From the NCBI GenBank assembly GCA_944326365.1, contig CALVDR010000009.1, positions 18,665 to 82,664 on the forward strand: a stretch of DNA of 64,000 bases, in the 5' to 3' direction. Every line of letters starts with the position of its first letter. The stretch's first letter is position 1. Shown one piece after another: positions 1-7,259 of the stretch. A program made the position numbers and the translations under genes. A model generated the notes under the pieces. It was not told the origin of the DNA and did not search any database. It worked only from the letters and a program-made list of their open reading frames with translations. This DNA is from an uncultured Bacteroidales bacterium (lineage in GTDB: Bacteria > Bacteroidota > Bacteroidia > Bacteroidales > UBA932).

Positions 1-668
1 TAGATGGATGTCGAGGAGGCGTCCTTGAGGACGGATATGCTCTCGATGTCCGACGGGTTGATGGAGTTGAACTCGGAAGCCGAGATTGCGGCTCCATCGA
101 GAATGTAGAGCGGTGCGGTCCCCGAGTTGATGGAGTTCGAACCACGTATGAGCATCGTGGCTGAAGCACTCGGTTCTCCTGTGGAGGACAGCACGGTCAG
201 TCCGGGAACCTGCCCCTGGAGCGCCTGGTCGAATGCCGCAGTAGGGGTGCTTTCGATTTTTTCAGACTTCACACTGGACACCGAACCGGTGATAGTGCCT
301 TTCTTTCTCACGCCGTAAGCCACCACCACGGTTTCTTCCAGAAGCTGGGAGTCTGAAGCCATGACTACATCATAGGTCACGGCCGGAGAGCCTGACGGTA
401 CGATGTATTCGACTGTTTCGTAGCTGATGGCATGAAATGTGAGGACTGTCCCTGCAGGAACCGTAAGCGAATAGCTTCCGTCATCGGACGCGCTGACGCC
501 CCCCCCTGCTGAAGACATGACAACGACACCGATCAGAGGCTGTCCGTCTTCCTCAGAAGTGACGGTTCCGCTGACAGTGACATCGCCGCCGTCCCCGATC
601 TGCTCTGCAGCCAACAATGGCATGGTGCAGATCAGCAGTTCAAGAATAAACAACAATGTTCTTTTCAT
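1..668 (-). CDS. SusC/RagA-family TonB-linked outer membrane receptor, N-terminal part
   Basis: This is the 5' part of a gene that runs off the left edge of the window; about 222 codons are visible. The start codon is the ATG at 668-666, followed by a signal peptide (MKRTLLFILELLICTMPLLA). Residues about 30-110 form a carboxypeptidase-regulatory-like beta-sandwich (VSGTVTSEEDGQPLIGVVV), then comes the TonB-box region (EETVVVAYG) and the start of the plug domain, with the family phrases VKSEKIESTPTAAFDQALQGQ cut here as ALQGQVPGL, MLIRGSNSIN and ESISVLKDASS. Members of this family are outer membrane barrels that import glycans or peptides, normally with a SusD lipoprotein encoded next. The barrel and any susD lie outside the window, so the substrate cannot be inferred. 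The gene has its own promoter. Confidence 0.9.
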   Translation of the reverse strand, partial: MKRTLLFILELLICTMPLLAAEQIGDGGDVTVSGTVTSEEDGQPLIGVVVMSSAGGGVSASDDGSYSLTVPAGTVLTFHAISYETVEYIVPSGSPAVTYDVVMASDSQLLEETVVVAYGVRKKGTITGSVSSVKSEKIESTPTAAFDQALQGQVPGLTVLSSTGEPSASATMLIRGSNSINSGTAPLYILDGAAISASEFNSINPSDIESISVLKDASSTSI

Positions 669-691
669 ATGGTATACTTAATTTCGGGGCG

Positions 692-699
692 CAAAGGTA
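692..699 (-). promoter_or_regulatory. Promoter -7 box for the susC-like gene
   Basis: Read on the minus strand the box is TACCTTTG, an exact match to the Bacteroidota -7 consensus TAnnTTTG, 24 bp upstream of the ATG. A TTG lies near the expected -33 distance (around 715-717). Confidence 0.5.
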
Positions 700-872
700 A
701 GAAATTTTTTAATACAATAATATTTCCGAACTGATTTTCTCTTTAACTTTCAATAAGTTAGAAATTGACATTGTAATTTGTGGCGCTGATTTATTTTCAA
801 ATTGCAAGCAATTCATACGAATCAGTCACAATTTTTAAGCTGTATCCCCAGTATTGATTCGGATTTAAATAT

Positions 873-1078
873 CGTCAGTTCGACGAATTATTTTACTCAG
901 TACCAGAGACTCCGTCGAACTGACGTTACGATTTCTTCGAAATCTCTTTACCTTTTACGTGTCACCCCACCTAAATCCTCCCCTACGTATGGGAGGACTT
1001 GCCTACGGATTCGTTCCACGAATCCTCTAAAAGAGGTAGTTCTCTGAAATTCACTACGTTCTTTTCATCGAACTCACG
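873..1078 (+). repeat. Dispersed 206-bp inverted-repeat element, copy 1 (MITE-like)
   Basis: The element starts CGTCAGTTCGACG and ends CATCGAACTCACG, so its ends are inverted repeats over 13 bp with two mismatches. The octamer TTAAATAT stands directly outside both ends (865-872 and 1079-1086), which looks like a target-site duplication. Inside are several hairpins: a 13-bp perfect stem at the left end (873-885 with its partner around 913-925), GATTTCTTCGAAATC, a CTCCCC/GGGAGG pair, and GGATTCGT/ACGAATCC. No protein is encoded. Similar copies lie at 54960-55164 (opposite orientation) and 63844-64000, with an end fragment at 58151-58172. It lies between the divergent susC promoter and the tRNA-Ser. 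Confidence 0.85.
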
Positions 1079-1193
1079 TTAAATATTCAGCTTGACTTTT
1101 GCAACCCCTGCTTTCCGATCGGCCGTATGGTACACAGAGAAAGCCCTTGCATTAAAAGCTTGGCCACTACTGCGGCAATAAAGATCTCTCACC

Positions 1194-1240
1194 GGGGATT
1201 TCGTCGCTTCGCTCCGACATCCCCACCCGCCTGCGGCGGG
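1194..1240. repeat. Two adjacent inverted repeats 3' of tRNA-Ser
   Basis: The first is GGGGAT (1194-1199) with ATCCCC (1219-1224), enclosing GTCG/CGAC (1203-1206, 1215-1218). The second is CCCGCC-TGC-GGCGGG at 1226-1240. Together with the terminator hairpin at 1245-1303 they form a row of three stem-loops downstream of the tRNA. They do not match the 206-bp element. Function unknown. Confidence 0.6.
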
Positions 1241-1244
1241 CTTT

Positions 1245-1303
1245 GCCAAAAGAAAACAAAAAGCAGCATGAGTAAACTCCGCTGCTTTTTGTTTTCTTTT
1301 GGC
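1245..1303 (-). terminator. Long hairpin terminator directly after tRNA-Ser
   Basis: A perfect 23-bp inverted repeat (1245-1267 against 1281-1303) has a 13-nt loop. In the minus direction the GC-rich top of the stem (GCAGC/GCTGC) is followed by TTTTTGTTTTCTTTT, as expected for an intrinsic terminator. Its near arm begins with the discriminator G and encoded CCA of the tRNA, so the stem could pair with the tRNA 3' end before processing. Confidence 0.7.
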
Positions 1304-1391
1304 GGTGAGAGGGGGATTCGAACCCCCGGTACGGGTAAATCCGTACGGCAGTTTAGCAAACTGCTGGTTTCAGCCACTCACCCATCTCACC
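1300..1391 (-). tRNA. tRNA-Ser(GCU)
   Basis: On the minus strand the acceptor stem is GGTGAGA ... TCTCACC, followed by discriminator G and an encoded CCA at 1302-1300. The anticodon arm is CAGTTTGCTAAACTG with anticodon GCU, which reads AGC/AGU serine codons. The T arm is GGGGGTTCGAATCCCCC, and the long variable arm (GTACGG..CCGTAC) is typical of class II serine tRNAs. The body is 89 nt without CCA. Confidence 0.96.
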
Positions 1392-1442
1392 AATAGGCCT
1401 GTGCTTTCTGTCAAAAGCCCCATTCTTTTCAGAACAGGACTG

Positions 1443-1472
1443 CAAATATACAACAAAAATACGGTTTTGCAA
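1443..1472 (-). promoter_or_regulatory. tRNA-Ser promoter
   Basis: On the minus strand a TTG (1472-1470) is followed after 19 bp by TATATTTG (1450-1443), matching the Bacteroidota TTTG-N19-21-TAnnTTTG arrangement. It sits about 50 bp upstream of the tRNA 5' end. Confidence 0.6.
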
Positions 1473-1514
1473 TAACTTTCTGAAAATCCATGGAACCGAC
1501 ATAAAAAAGAGCCG

Positions 1515-1976
1515 TCAGAAATCCTCCTCCACAGGTTTCACATAGATTTTCCCGTCCTCTATCAGGACCACGGACACATCCGTACCGGCTTCTATGCCGC
1601 CCTCCAGTGACGTCACCTCCACATCTTCACCTCCGATGGAAGCCATTCCGCACGGGGCGAGCCGAGAAACAGAACGGCCGGTATCGCCTGGCATTATGCC
1701 GCTGCCGTCAAGAAAACCGGATTTCGGGACATCGGACCCGAGCCGTTTCCTGAGACCGGCCCGTATCATGGAAACGGTCATCAGCACAGCCAGCAGCACG
1801 CCCGACACAGTCACTGCAGTTCCTGTAACGGCACCGAACTCGATATAGGCATAAATGCACGAAGCCCCTAGAGCCGCGATACCGAGAACACCGGACACTA
1901 CCGTACCCGGAACTATCAGTATCTCGGAAAGGATGAACAGCACGCCCACTGCCATCAATATTATCAGGAATGCCAT
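1515..1976 (-). CDS. NfeD-like membrane protein
   Basis: A 153-residue protein. Residues about 1-70 hold closely spaced hydrophobic helices (MAFLIILMAVGVLFILSEI, then VVSGVLGIAALGASCIYAY and GTAVTVSGVLLAVLMTVSMI), and about 100-150 is a small beta-rich soluble domain with the NfeD-type pattern GxDVxVTSLEGGIEAGTDVSVV. Short NfeD proteins work with SPFH/flotillin-type membrane proteins, and the soluble part is an OB-like domain exposed to the cytoplasm. No flotillin gene is nearby. It begins 6 bp after the stop of the upstream PD40 gene, so both are probably cotranscribed. Confidence 0.75.
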   Translation of the reverse strand: MAFLIILMAVGVLFILSEILIVPGTVVSGVLGIAALGASCIYAYIEFGAVTGTAVTVSGVLLAVLMTVSMIRAGLRKRLGSDVPKSGFLDGSGIMPGDTGRSVSRLAPCGMASIGGEDVEVTSLEGGIEAGTDVSVVLIEDGKIYVKPVEEDF

Positions 1977-1982
1977 GAAAAT

Positions 1983-3866
1983 CTACCGTTTCTCGACTCT
2001 GGTTCCGAGCTTTACAGGATACACATCCGCCACATTCGTAGCCTTGACGGCTACCACCACCTTGTCGACCAGAGTCTTGTCATCGAAATTCCCCACTACA
2101 TACACAGTCCTGCCGTCTTCCACCATCCTTGCCACATCTTTCGGTCCGGCAAGCTGTTCTATGGCAGGAATCGTGAGCTCCGGAAGCCTGTCACCGGACG
2201 GCACGATATGAATCTGGTACAGGGTAACCACCCGATACTGTCTTTCCAGATTCCTGGCACGGTTCACCGGTATGGTCTCCCCGTCCAGAAAAGCCGTGAT
2301 GAACGCTGTCCGGAAACCGAGCTTCTTCACGGTGTTTATATGCGACAATGCATCATTGTAAGAACGGAATACGCCAGCCCGATAGGTATACCTGCCTGCC
2401 GGCGTGATCTCTTCGAATATCGGGCTGATCCCTTTCAGAGCCGCCACGTCAGCCCTGGACGTCAGATTCAGCAGCTGGATCTGATACACTATCCCGGAAG
2501 GCAGCGTATTGTCTTCGGCAAACCTCGCCTGAGGAAGAACCTGAAAAGTATAATCGAATTTCTCCACAGGTTTTTCCATCACTATGTCAAGAGAATCCCC
2601 CGGCGTCATACGCACGAACGCATAATTCGACGACGCTCCCTCGACTTCCCTGTCCGCCTCTTTCATAAGCTGGTCCGGATCCAGCACTATGCCGCGGAAA
2701 AGAAACTCCATCTCTATCTTCTGAAGTTCGGCTGACGCCAATTCCAGCGAATCCTGCAGCACCGGAATCCTGGCCTCGCTCCGGGCAATGATTCCGCGAA
2801 GCCTGTCAGCCTCACCGGCGTCATCAGTTTCGGAAAGCTTGGCTTTCTTGCAGCTTATCCCTACATTATAATAATATATGGAATCCTTAAGCTGCCTGAC
2901 TTCGGCCACTTTGGCCGTGTATTCCCGCGTATCCACATCCTCCGGCACGATCTGGGAAATAGCCCGGCCGCTGTCGAACGATGAAAGGTCATCCACAGGA
3001 TCGAGGGCCATCACACGCCTGAGCTGTATCATGTCATCAATCCCTTTCCTGACAGGCATGGACTCCTGCTCCAGCACATAGACATCCACACTGTCTCCAG
3101 GACAGGCCCTGTCGGAAGCGAAGATAGTGTACTTCCCGTCTTCGGTATTGATATACAGGAAATCATTGTACGGCGAAGAGAACGGCATGCCCATATTTGA
3201 CGGAGGTCCCCACTCTTTCTGGTCCTCGTTCCAGGCAGAAACGTAAAGATCATATCCGCCCATTCCATAAAGTCCCGATGACGCGAAGTAAAGATGTTTG
3301 CCGTCAGGCGAAAGCATAGGATAGATCTCGTCGGCGGAAGAAACCAGATATTCGTTCAGCAGATACGGTGCACTCCACAGGGAATCCTTCCAGTCAGTCC
3401 TGTAGATATTCACCGCCCCTTCCCGGTCATGGGCCGAGTAATACAGCGTCCCGGTATTTTCAGGGAAATACACGGCCTTGTAGAACGGATGCCGGCCCAG
3501 TGTGTCCAGCATATTCGGAAGAGGTCTCCAGCTTCTGTCTTCAAGCGGATAATAAAGATAAAAGTCATCGATGGAGAACCTGTGCCTGGCCACTACCGTG
3601 GGCTGATACACGAAGTCTGTCATGCCCAGGCCGTTCTCCGACAGCATCTTCTGATCCTGAATCCGTATCCTGGCCACCGAATCGGCCGTCACCGAAAGGG
3701 CCTCATCATAAAGGCGGATGGATTTCCCGAAGAGATATGCCTTGCGCAGGGAATCCGCCCTGCGCAGCAGACTGTCCGCATCCTGGGCATAGGAGACAAG
3801 GCCGCCGGAGCACAGGAAAAGGGCTGCTGCAAGAAGAATCAATGAATTTTTATGATATCCCGCCAT
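1983..3866 (-). CDS. Exported PD40 beta-propeller protein with C-terminal SPOR-like repeats
   Basis: A 627-residue protein with an N-terminal signal peptide ending near SYAQ. Residues about 30-75 look TPR-like (ADSLRKAYLFGKSIRLYDEAL). Residues about 130-265 carry PD40/TolB-like repeats (DEIYPMLSPDGKHLYFAS, YNDFLYINTEDGKYTIFAS). A coiled coil at about 340-400 precedes two SPOR-like segments, at about 460-535 (VYQIQLL..YTYRAGVFRSYNDALSHIN) and about 545-625. SPOR domains bind denuded peptidoglycan, and PD40 proteins of this phylum are often envelope or OmpA-associated, so an envelope-anchored scaffold is plausible. No enzymatic motif was seen. First gene of a two-gene operon with the NfeD-like protein. 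Confidence 0.7.
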   Translation of the reverse strand: MAGYHKNSLILLAAALFLCSGGLVSYAQDADSLLRRADSLRKAYLFGKSIRLYDEALSVTADSVARIRIQDQKMLSENGLGMTDFVYQPTVVARHRFSIDDFYLYYPLEDRSWRPLPNMLDTLGRHPFYKAVYFPENTGTLYYSAHDREGAVNIYRTDWKDSLWSAPYLLNEYLVSSADEIYPMLSPDGKHLYFASSGLYGMGGYDLYVSAWNEDQKEWGPPSNMGMPFSSPYNDFLYINTEDGKYTIFASDRACPGDSVDVYVLEQESMPVRKGIDDMIQLRRVMALDPVDDLSSFDSGRAISQIVPEDVDTREYTAKVAEVRQLKDSIYYYNVGISCKKAKLSETDDAGEADRLRGIIARSEARIPVLQDSLELASAELQKIEMEFLFRGIVLDPDQLMKEADREVEGASSNYAFVRMTPGDSLDIVMEKPVEKFDYTFQVLPQARFAEDNTLPSGIVYQIQLLNLTSRADVAALKGISPIFEEITPAGRYTYRAGVFRSYNDALSHINTVKKLGFRTAFITAFLDGETIPVNRARNLERQYRVVTLYQIHIVPSGDRLPELTIPAIEQLAGPKDVARMVEDGRTVYVVGNFDDKTLVDKVVVAVKATNVADVYPVKLGTRVEKR

Positions 3867-3891
3867 TGGAAAGATTCTTTTTAACGAAATG

Positions 3892-3899
3892 CAAAAATA
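3892..3899 (-). promoter_or_regulatory. Promoter -7 box for the PD40/SPOR gene
   Basis: Minus-strand TATTTTTG fits TAnnTTTG, 25 bp upstream of the ATG at 3866. No clear -33 TTTG was found, so confidence is modest. Confidence 0.35.
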
Positions 3900-3973
3900 A
3901 GAAATTGTTCCGAAGGAATTCCGATTTTTTCACAAAAATGATGGCTCTGACTTATTTAATAAGAAAAAAATAG

Positions 3974-3981
3974 TAAATTTG
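3974..3981 (+). promoter_or_regulatory. Promoter -7 box for secDF
   Basis: TAAATTTG matches TAnnTTTG and implies a start about 80 nt upstream of the secDF ATG. The leader contains GGCCTTaaaaGGCC near 4012, a short stem whose role is unknown. Confidence 0.45.
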
Positions 3982-4064
3982 TGCCCTATTTTGTAGAATT
4001 GGGCCTTAAAAGGCCAATAAGGGATTAGAACAGAAAATATTAATTTAAATTTTTCGATAATATT

Positions 4065-7000
4065 ATGCAAAGTAAAGGTGCTATCAGATTCGTGGCGATC
4101 CTTCTCGTGCTGGCCTGCATCTGGCAGCTGATGTTCACCGTAGTGACGAAGATCTACGAGAACAAGGCTGTGAAATATGCAGACGCCGCCGCCGAGGCTT
4201 TCATGGCAAGTGCCGCCTACGAAAAGATTCCGGATGTAGACAAGGCCTATGTGCTTGACTCCATCAAAAAAGACCAGAACAGATGGTATTTGGATTCCAT
4301 CTCTTCACAGAAAGTATATTTCGGTTACACTTTCGACGATGTCAGGGAAAAGGAGATCAACCTCGGACTTGACCTCAAGGGAGGTATGAACGTGATGCTG
4401 CAGGTGCAGCTGGAAGATGTGGTACAGGCCCTGGCCGAGAACAACACCGACCCTGCATACGTAAAGGCTTTCGATACGGCCCTCGAACGCAGCAAGACTT
4501 CCGGTACCGACTTCATCACCCTTTTCCAGGAAGCCTGGGAGGAGAATGCAAACGGACAGAGGCTCTCGAATATCTTCATCGGTCTGGACAGGAAGAACAA
4601 GACAGAAAACAAGAAGCTCGAATCCACCGATGCCGAAATCATATCCCTGATCAGGACTGAAGCCGAGAGTGCCATCGCGAACTCATTCGAAGTCCTCAGA
4701 AACAGGGTGGACCGTTTCGGTGTCACGCAGCCTAACATCCAGAAAGTCGGCAATACCGGACGTATCCTCGTGGAACTTCCGGGCGTAAAGGAACCTGAGC
4801 GTGTGAGGAAACTCCTCCAGGGAACGGCATCCCTCGAATTCTGGACGACCTACGAAACTTCGGAGATTTTCCAGTACATGAACGAAGCGAACCAGCTCGT
4901 CGCTCAGATAAATGCAGAGGACTCTGACGAGACAGAGACTCCTGCAGCAGAACCTGCCGCATCAGATTCTACCGATATTCTGGCTGAAGAGCTTGAAGCA
5001 CAGGCTGCCGATGCAGAATTTGCCGACTATCAGAAAAACAATCCGCTCTTTGCGGTTCTCATACCTCCAGTTGACCAGACAGGAAGCGTGATGAGAGGAG
5101 CCACCATGGGTTACGCGCACTTCAGCGATACAGCCAAGGTGAACAAGATACTGAACATGCCTGAGGTGAAAGCCCTCTTCCCTGAGGACCTGATCCCTAT
5201 GTGGTCAGTGAAACCGTTCGACAACAACCAGTACGAGCTCGTGGCCATCAAGGCTTCCCTCAACGGCGAAGCTGCCCTCCGCGGTGAAAGAGACCAGAAA
5301 TTCATCACCGACGCCCGTGTACAGTACAACGGCGCAAGCCCTGAAGTATCCATGTCCATGAGCGCGGAAGCCGCCAAGGTATGGGCAAGGCTGACCCGTG
5401 ACAACATCAACAGGCAGATAGCCATCGTTCTGGACAACATGGTATATTCCCACCCTGTAGTGAATACGGAAATCACCGGAGGAAACTCACAGATCAGCGG
5501 AAACTTCACTCTCGAAGAGGCTGAAGACCTCGTGAACGTACTGAAGTCAGGTACACTCCCTGCTCCGGCCAAGATCGTACAGGAACAGGTGGTAGGTCCG
5601 TCACTCGGAGCCGAATCCATCAACGCAGGTTTCATTTCATTCATCATTGCCTTCCTGCTGGTGCTCTGCTACATGGTATTCTTCTATCATGGTGCAGGTC
5701 TCATAGCCGATGCCGCATTGCTGACGAACGTGGTTCTGCTGTTCGGTACCCTGGTATCGTTCTCCGCAGTACTGACTCTGCCTGGTATCGCCGGTCTCGT
5801 CCTGACTCTGGGTATGGCGGTCGATGCGAACGTGATCATATATGAACGTATCAAGGAGGAACTCCGCTCCGGCAAAGGTCTGGGCAAGGCGGTTTCCGAC
5901 GGTTATTCGAACGCATATTCTGCCATCATAGACGGACAGATCACTACTATACTGACAGGTATCGTACTGTTCATCTTCGGTTCCGGTCCTGTACAGGGCT
6001 TCGCTACTACGCTGATCATCGGTATCGTCACTTCTGTCTTCACATCCATCTTCATCTCCCGTATCATCATCGATGACAGACTGGCAAAAGGCAAGAACAT
6101 CACATTCGACAACAAACTCACCAGGAACTTCCTGCAGAATACCACCATCAACTTCCTCAACAAGAGGAAATACACTTATGTCATTTCCTCCATCGTCATC
6201 ATCATCTGCATCGTGTCCATGTTCACCAAGGGCTTCACATACGGTGTGGACTTCGCCGGCGGACGTACATTCGTGGTCAGATTCGACCAGCCTGTATCGG
6301 TAGAGGAAGTGAGGGCATCTCTGGTGAAGGAATTCAACGGCGGTGTGGAAGCCAAGCAGTTCGGTGGTGAAAGCCAGATGAAGATCACTACACAGTATCT
6401 CATCGAAGACAAGTCTACCGAGGCTGACGCAGCCGTGGAAGAGAAACTCTTCAACGCCGTGAAGGACTTCTATGCAGCCGACATGACCCTCGATTTCTTC
6501 ACATCCACTGCGGAAAACCCTAACGGTATCATCAGTTCGGACAAGGTGGACGCATCCATAGCGGATGACATGAAACGCGACGCCATCATAGCCGTGGTCA
6601 TCGCACTTCTCGTCATCTTCATATACATCGCCATCAGGTTCAAGAAATGGACATGGGGTCTTGGCGGTACCCTCGGTCTGGCCCATACGGCCATCATCGT
6701 GGTGGGATTCTTCTCCCTCTTCTCCGGTATCCTGCCGTTCAGCCTGGATGTCGACCAGACATTCATCGCTGCCGTGCTGACCATCATCGGTTACGCCATC
6801 AACGATACCGTGGTGATTTTCGACCGAATCCGTGAGTACAAGACGCTGCATCCTAAGATGCCGCTTGAAGTGAACGCGAACCAGGCACTGAACAGCACCC
6901 TGTCACGTACCATGAACACCAGCCTCACGACCCTGATAGTGATGATAGCCATCGCGATCTTCGGAGGTGAAGTGATCAGGGGTATGGCAGTAGCGCTCTG

Positions 7001-7115
7001 CGTCGGTATCGCAGTAGGTACATACGCATCCATCTTCATCGCCACTCCTATCATGTACGATGTCACCATGGCAGTACAGAAAAGGAACGAGAAGAAACTC
7101 GCAGCGAAGAAATAA
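4065..7115 (+). CDS. secDF: Protein translocase subunit SecDF (fused SecD-SecF)
   Basis: The 1016-residue protein joins SecD and SecF. It is an inner membrane pump of the RND superfamily that uses proton motive force to help proteins leave the SecYEG channel. The SecD half has TM1 at about residues 8-28, a large periplasmic P1 domain, and the helix block with GLVLTLGMAVDANVIIYERI (about 580-600). The SecF half starts at about 710 with GVDFAGGRTFVVRF and has the matching YAINDTVVIFDRIRE near 920. An acidic, low-complexity insert lies at about 285-320 in the P1 domain. I recall such fusions as usual in Bacteroidota. It is followed by a strong terminator. Confidence 0.97.
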   Translation: MQSKGAIRFVAILLVLACIWQLMFTVVTKIYENKAVKYADAAAEAFMASAAYEKIPDVDKAYVLDSIKKDQNRWYLDSISSQKVYFGYTFDDVREKEINLGLDLKGGMNVMLQVQLEDVVQALAENNTDPAYVKAFDTALERSKTSGTDFITLFQEAWEENANGQRLSNIFIGLDRKNKTENKKLESTDAEIISLIRTEAESAIANSFEVLRNRVDRFGVTQPNIQKVGNTGRILVELPGVKEPERVRKLLQGTASLEFWTTYETSEIFQYMNEANQLVAQINAEDSDETETPAAEPAASDSTDILAEELEAQAADAEFADYQKNNPLFAVLIPPVDQTGSVMRGATMGYAHFSDTAKVNKILNMPEVKALFPEDLIPMWSVKPFDNNQYELVAIKASLNGEAALRGERDQKFITDARVQYNGASPEVSMSMSAEAAKVWARLTRDNINRQIAIVLDNMVYSHPVVNTEITGGNSQISGNFTLEEAEDLVNVLKSGTLPAPAKIVQEQVVGPSLGAESINAGFISFIIAFLLVLCYMVFFYHGAGLIADAALLTNVVLLFGTLVSFSAVLTLPGIAGLVLTLGMAVDANVIIYERIKEELRSGKGLGKAVSDGYSNAYSAIIDGQITTILTGIVLFIFGSGPVQGFATTLIIGIVTSVFTSIFISRIIIDDRLAKGKNITFDNKLTRNFLQNTTINFLNKRKYTYVISSIVIIICIVSMFTKGFTYGVDFAGGRTFVVRFDQPVSVEEVRASLVKEFNGGVEAKQFGGESQMKITTQYLIEDKSTEADAAVEEKLFNAVKDFYAADMTLDFFTSTAENPNGIISSDKVDASIADDMKRDAIIAVVIALLVIFIYIAIRFKKWTWGLGGTLGLAHTAIIVVGFFSLFSGILPFSLDVDQTFIAAVLTIIGYAINDTVVIFDRIREYKTLHPKMPLEVNANQALNSTLSRTMNTSLTTLIVMIAIAIFGGEVIRGMAVALCVGIAVGTYASIFIATPIMYDVTMAVQKRNEKKLAAKK

Positions 7116-7139
7116 CCCTGATATCAGGATTATATAATG

Positions 7140-7175
7140 ATTGCGCCGGAACCTGGATTCCGGCGCAATTTTTTT
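7140..7175 (+). terminator. Intrinsic terminator after secDF
   Basis: ATTGCGCCGGAA (7140-7151) pairs with TTCCGGCGCAAT (7158-7169) around a 6-nt loop, followed by a T run. It separates secDF from dnaE and argues against dnaE starting at the more upstream in-frame ATG at 7137. Confidence 0.9.
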
Positions 7176-7222
7176 GTGGAAAACTGGAAGGTCAGCGCCT
7201 GTCCTCTGAACGGAAAATTTAG

Positions 7223-7230
7223 TATCTTTG
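7223..7230 (+). promoter_or_regulatory. Promoter -7 box for dnaE
   Basis: TATCTTTG matches TAnnTTTG exactly and is 30 bp upstream of the chosen ATG at 7260, downstream of the secDF terminator. Confidence 0.55.
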
Positions 7231-7259
7231 CCGTTCACACAAAAAAATCCAGCGGAAAA

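Noticed and set aside
802..1047. Protein encoded within the repeat element (and the similar minus-strand frame at 55047-55379)
   Set aside because: Both frames translate the inverted-repeat element; the shared peptide (QRLRRTDVTISSKS) follows from the shared DNA, and neither has coding signals.
1127..1396. Small genes overlapping the tRNA-Ser on both strands
   Set aside because: They translate the tRNA and its hairpins; no support as proteins.
5637..6851. Long open frames opposite real genes (also 7812-9299, 33081-34289, 34980-36014)
   Set aside because: Each is antisense to a confidently identified gene (secDF, dnaE, mfd, ruvB) and has unnatural composition, as expected from codon bias of the true strand.
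7137..7259. Upstream start of dnaE
   Set aside because: The extra residues are encoded by the secDF terminator and the dnaE promoter; the ATG at 7260 gives the usual PHP-domain start.
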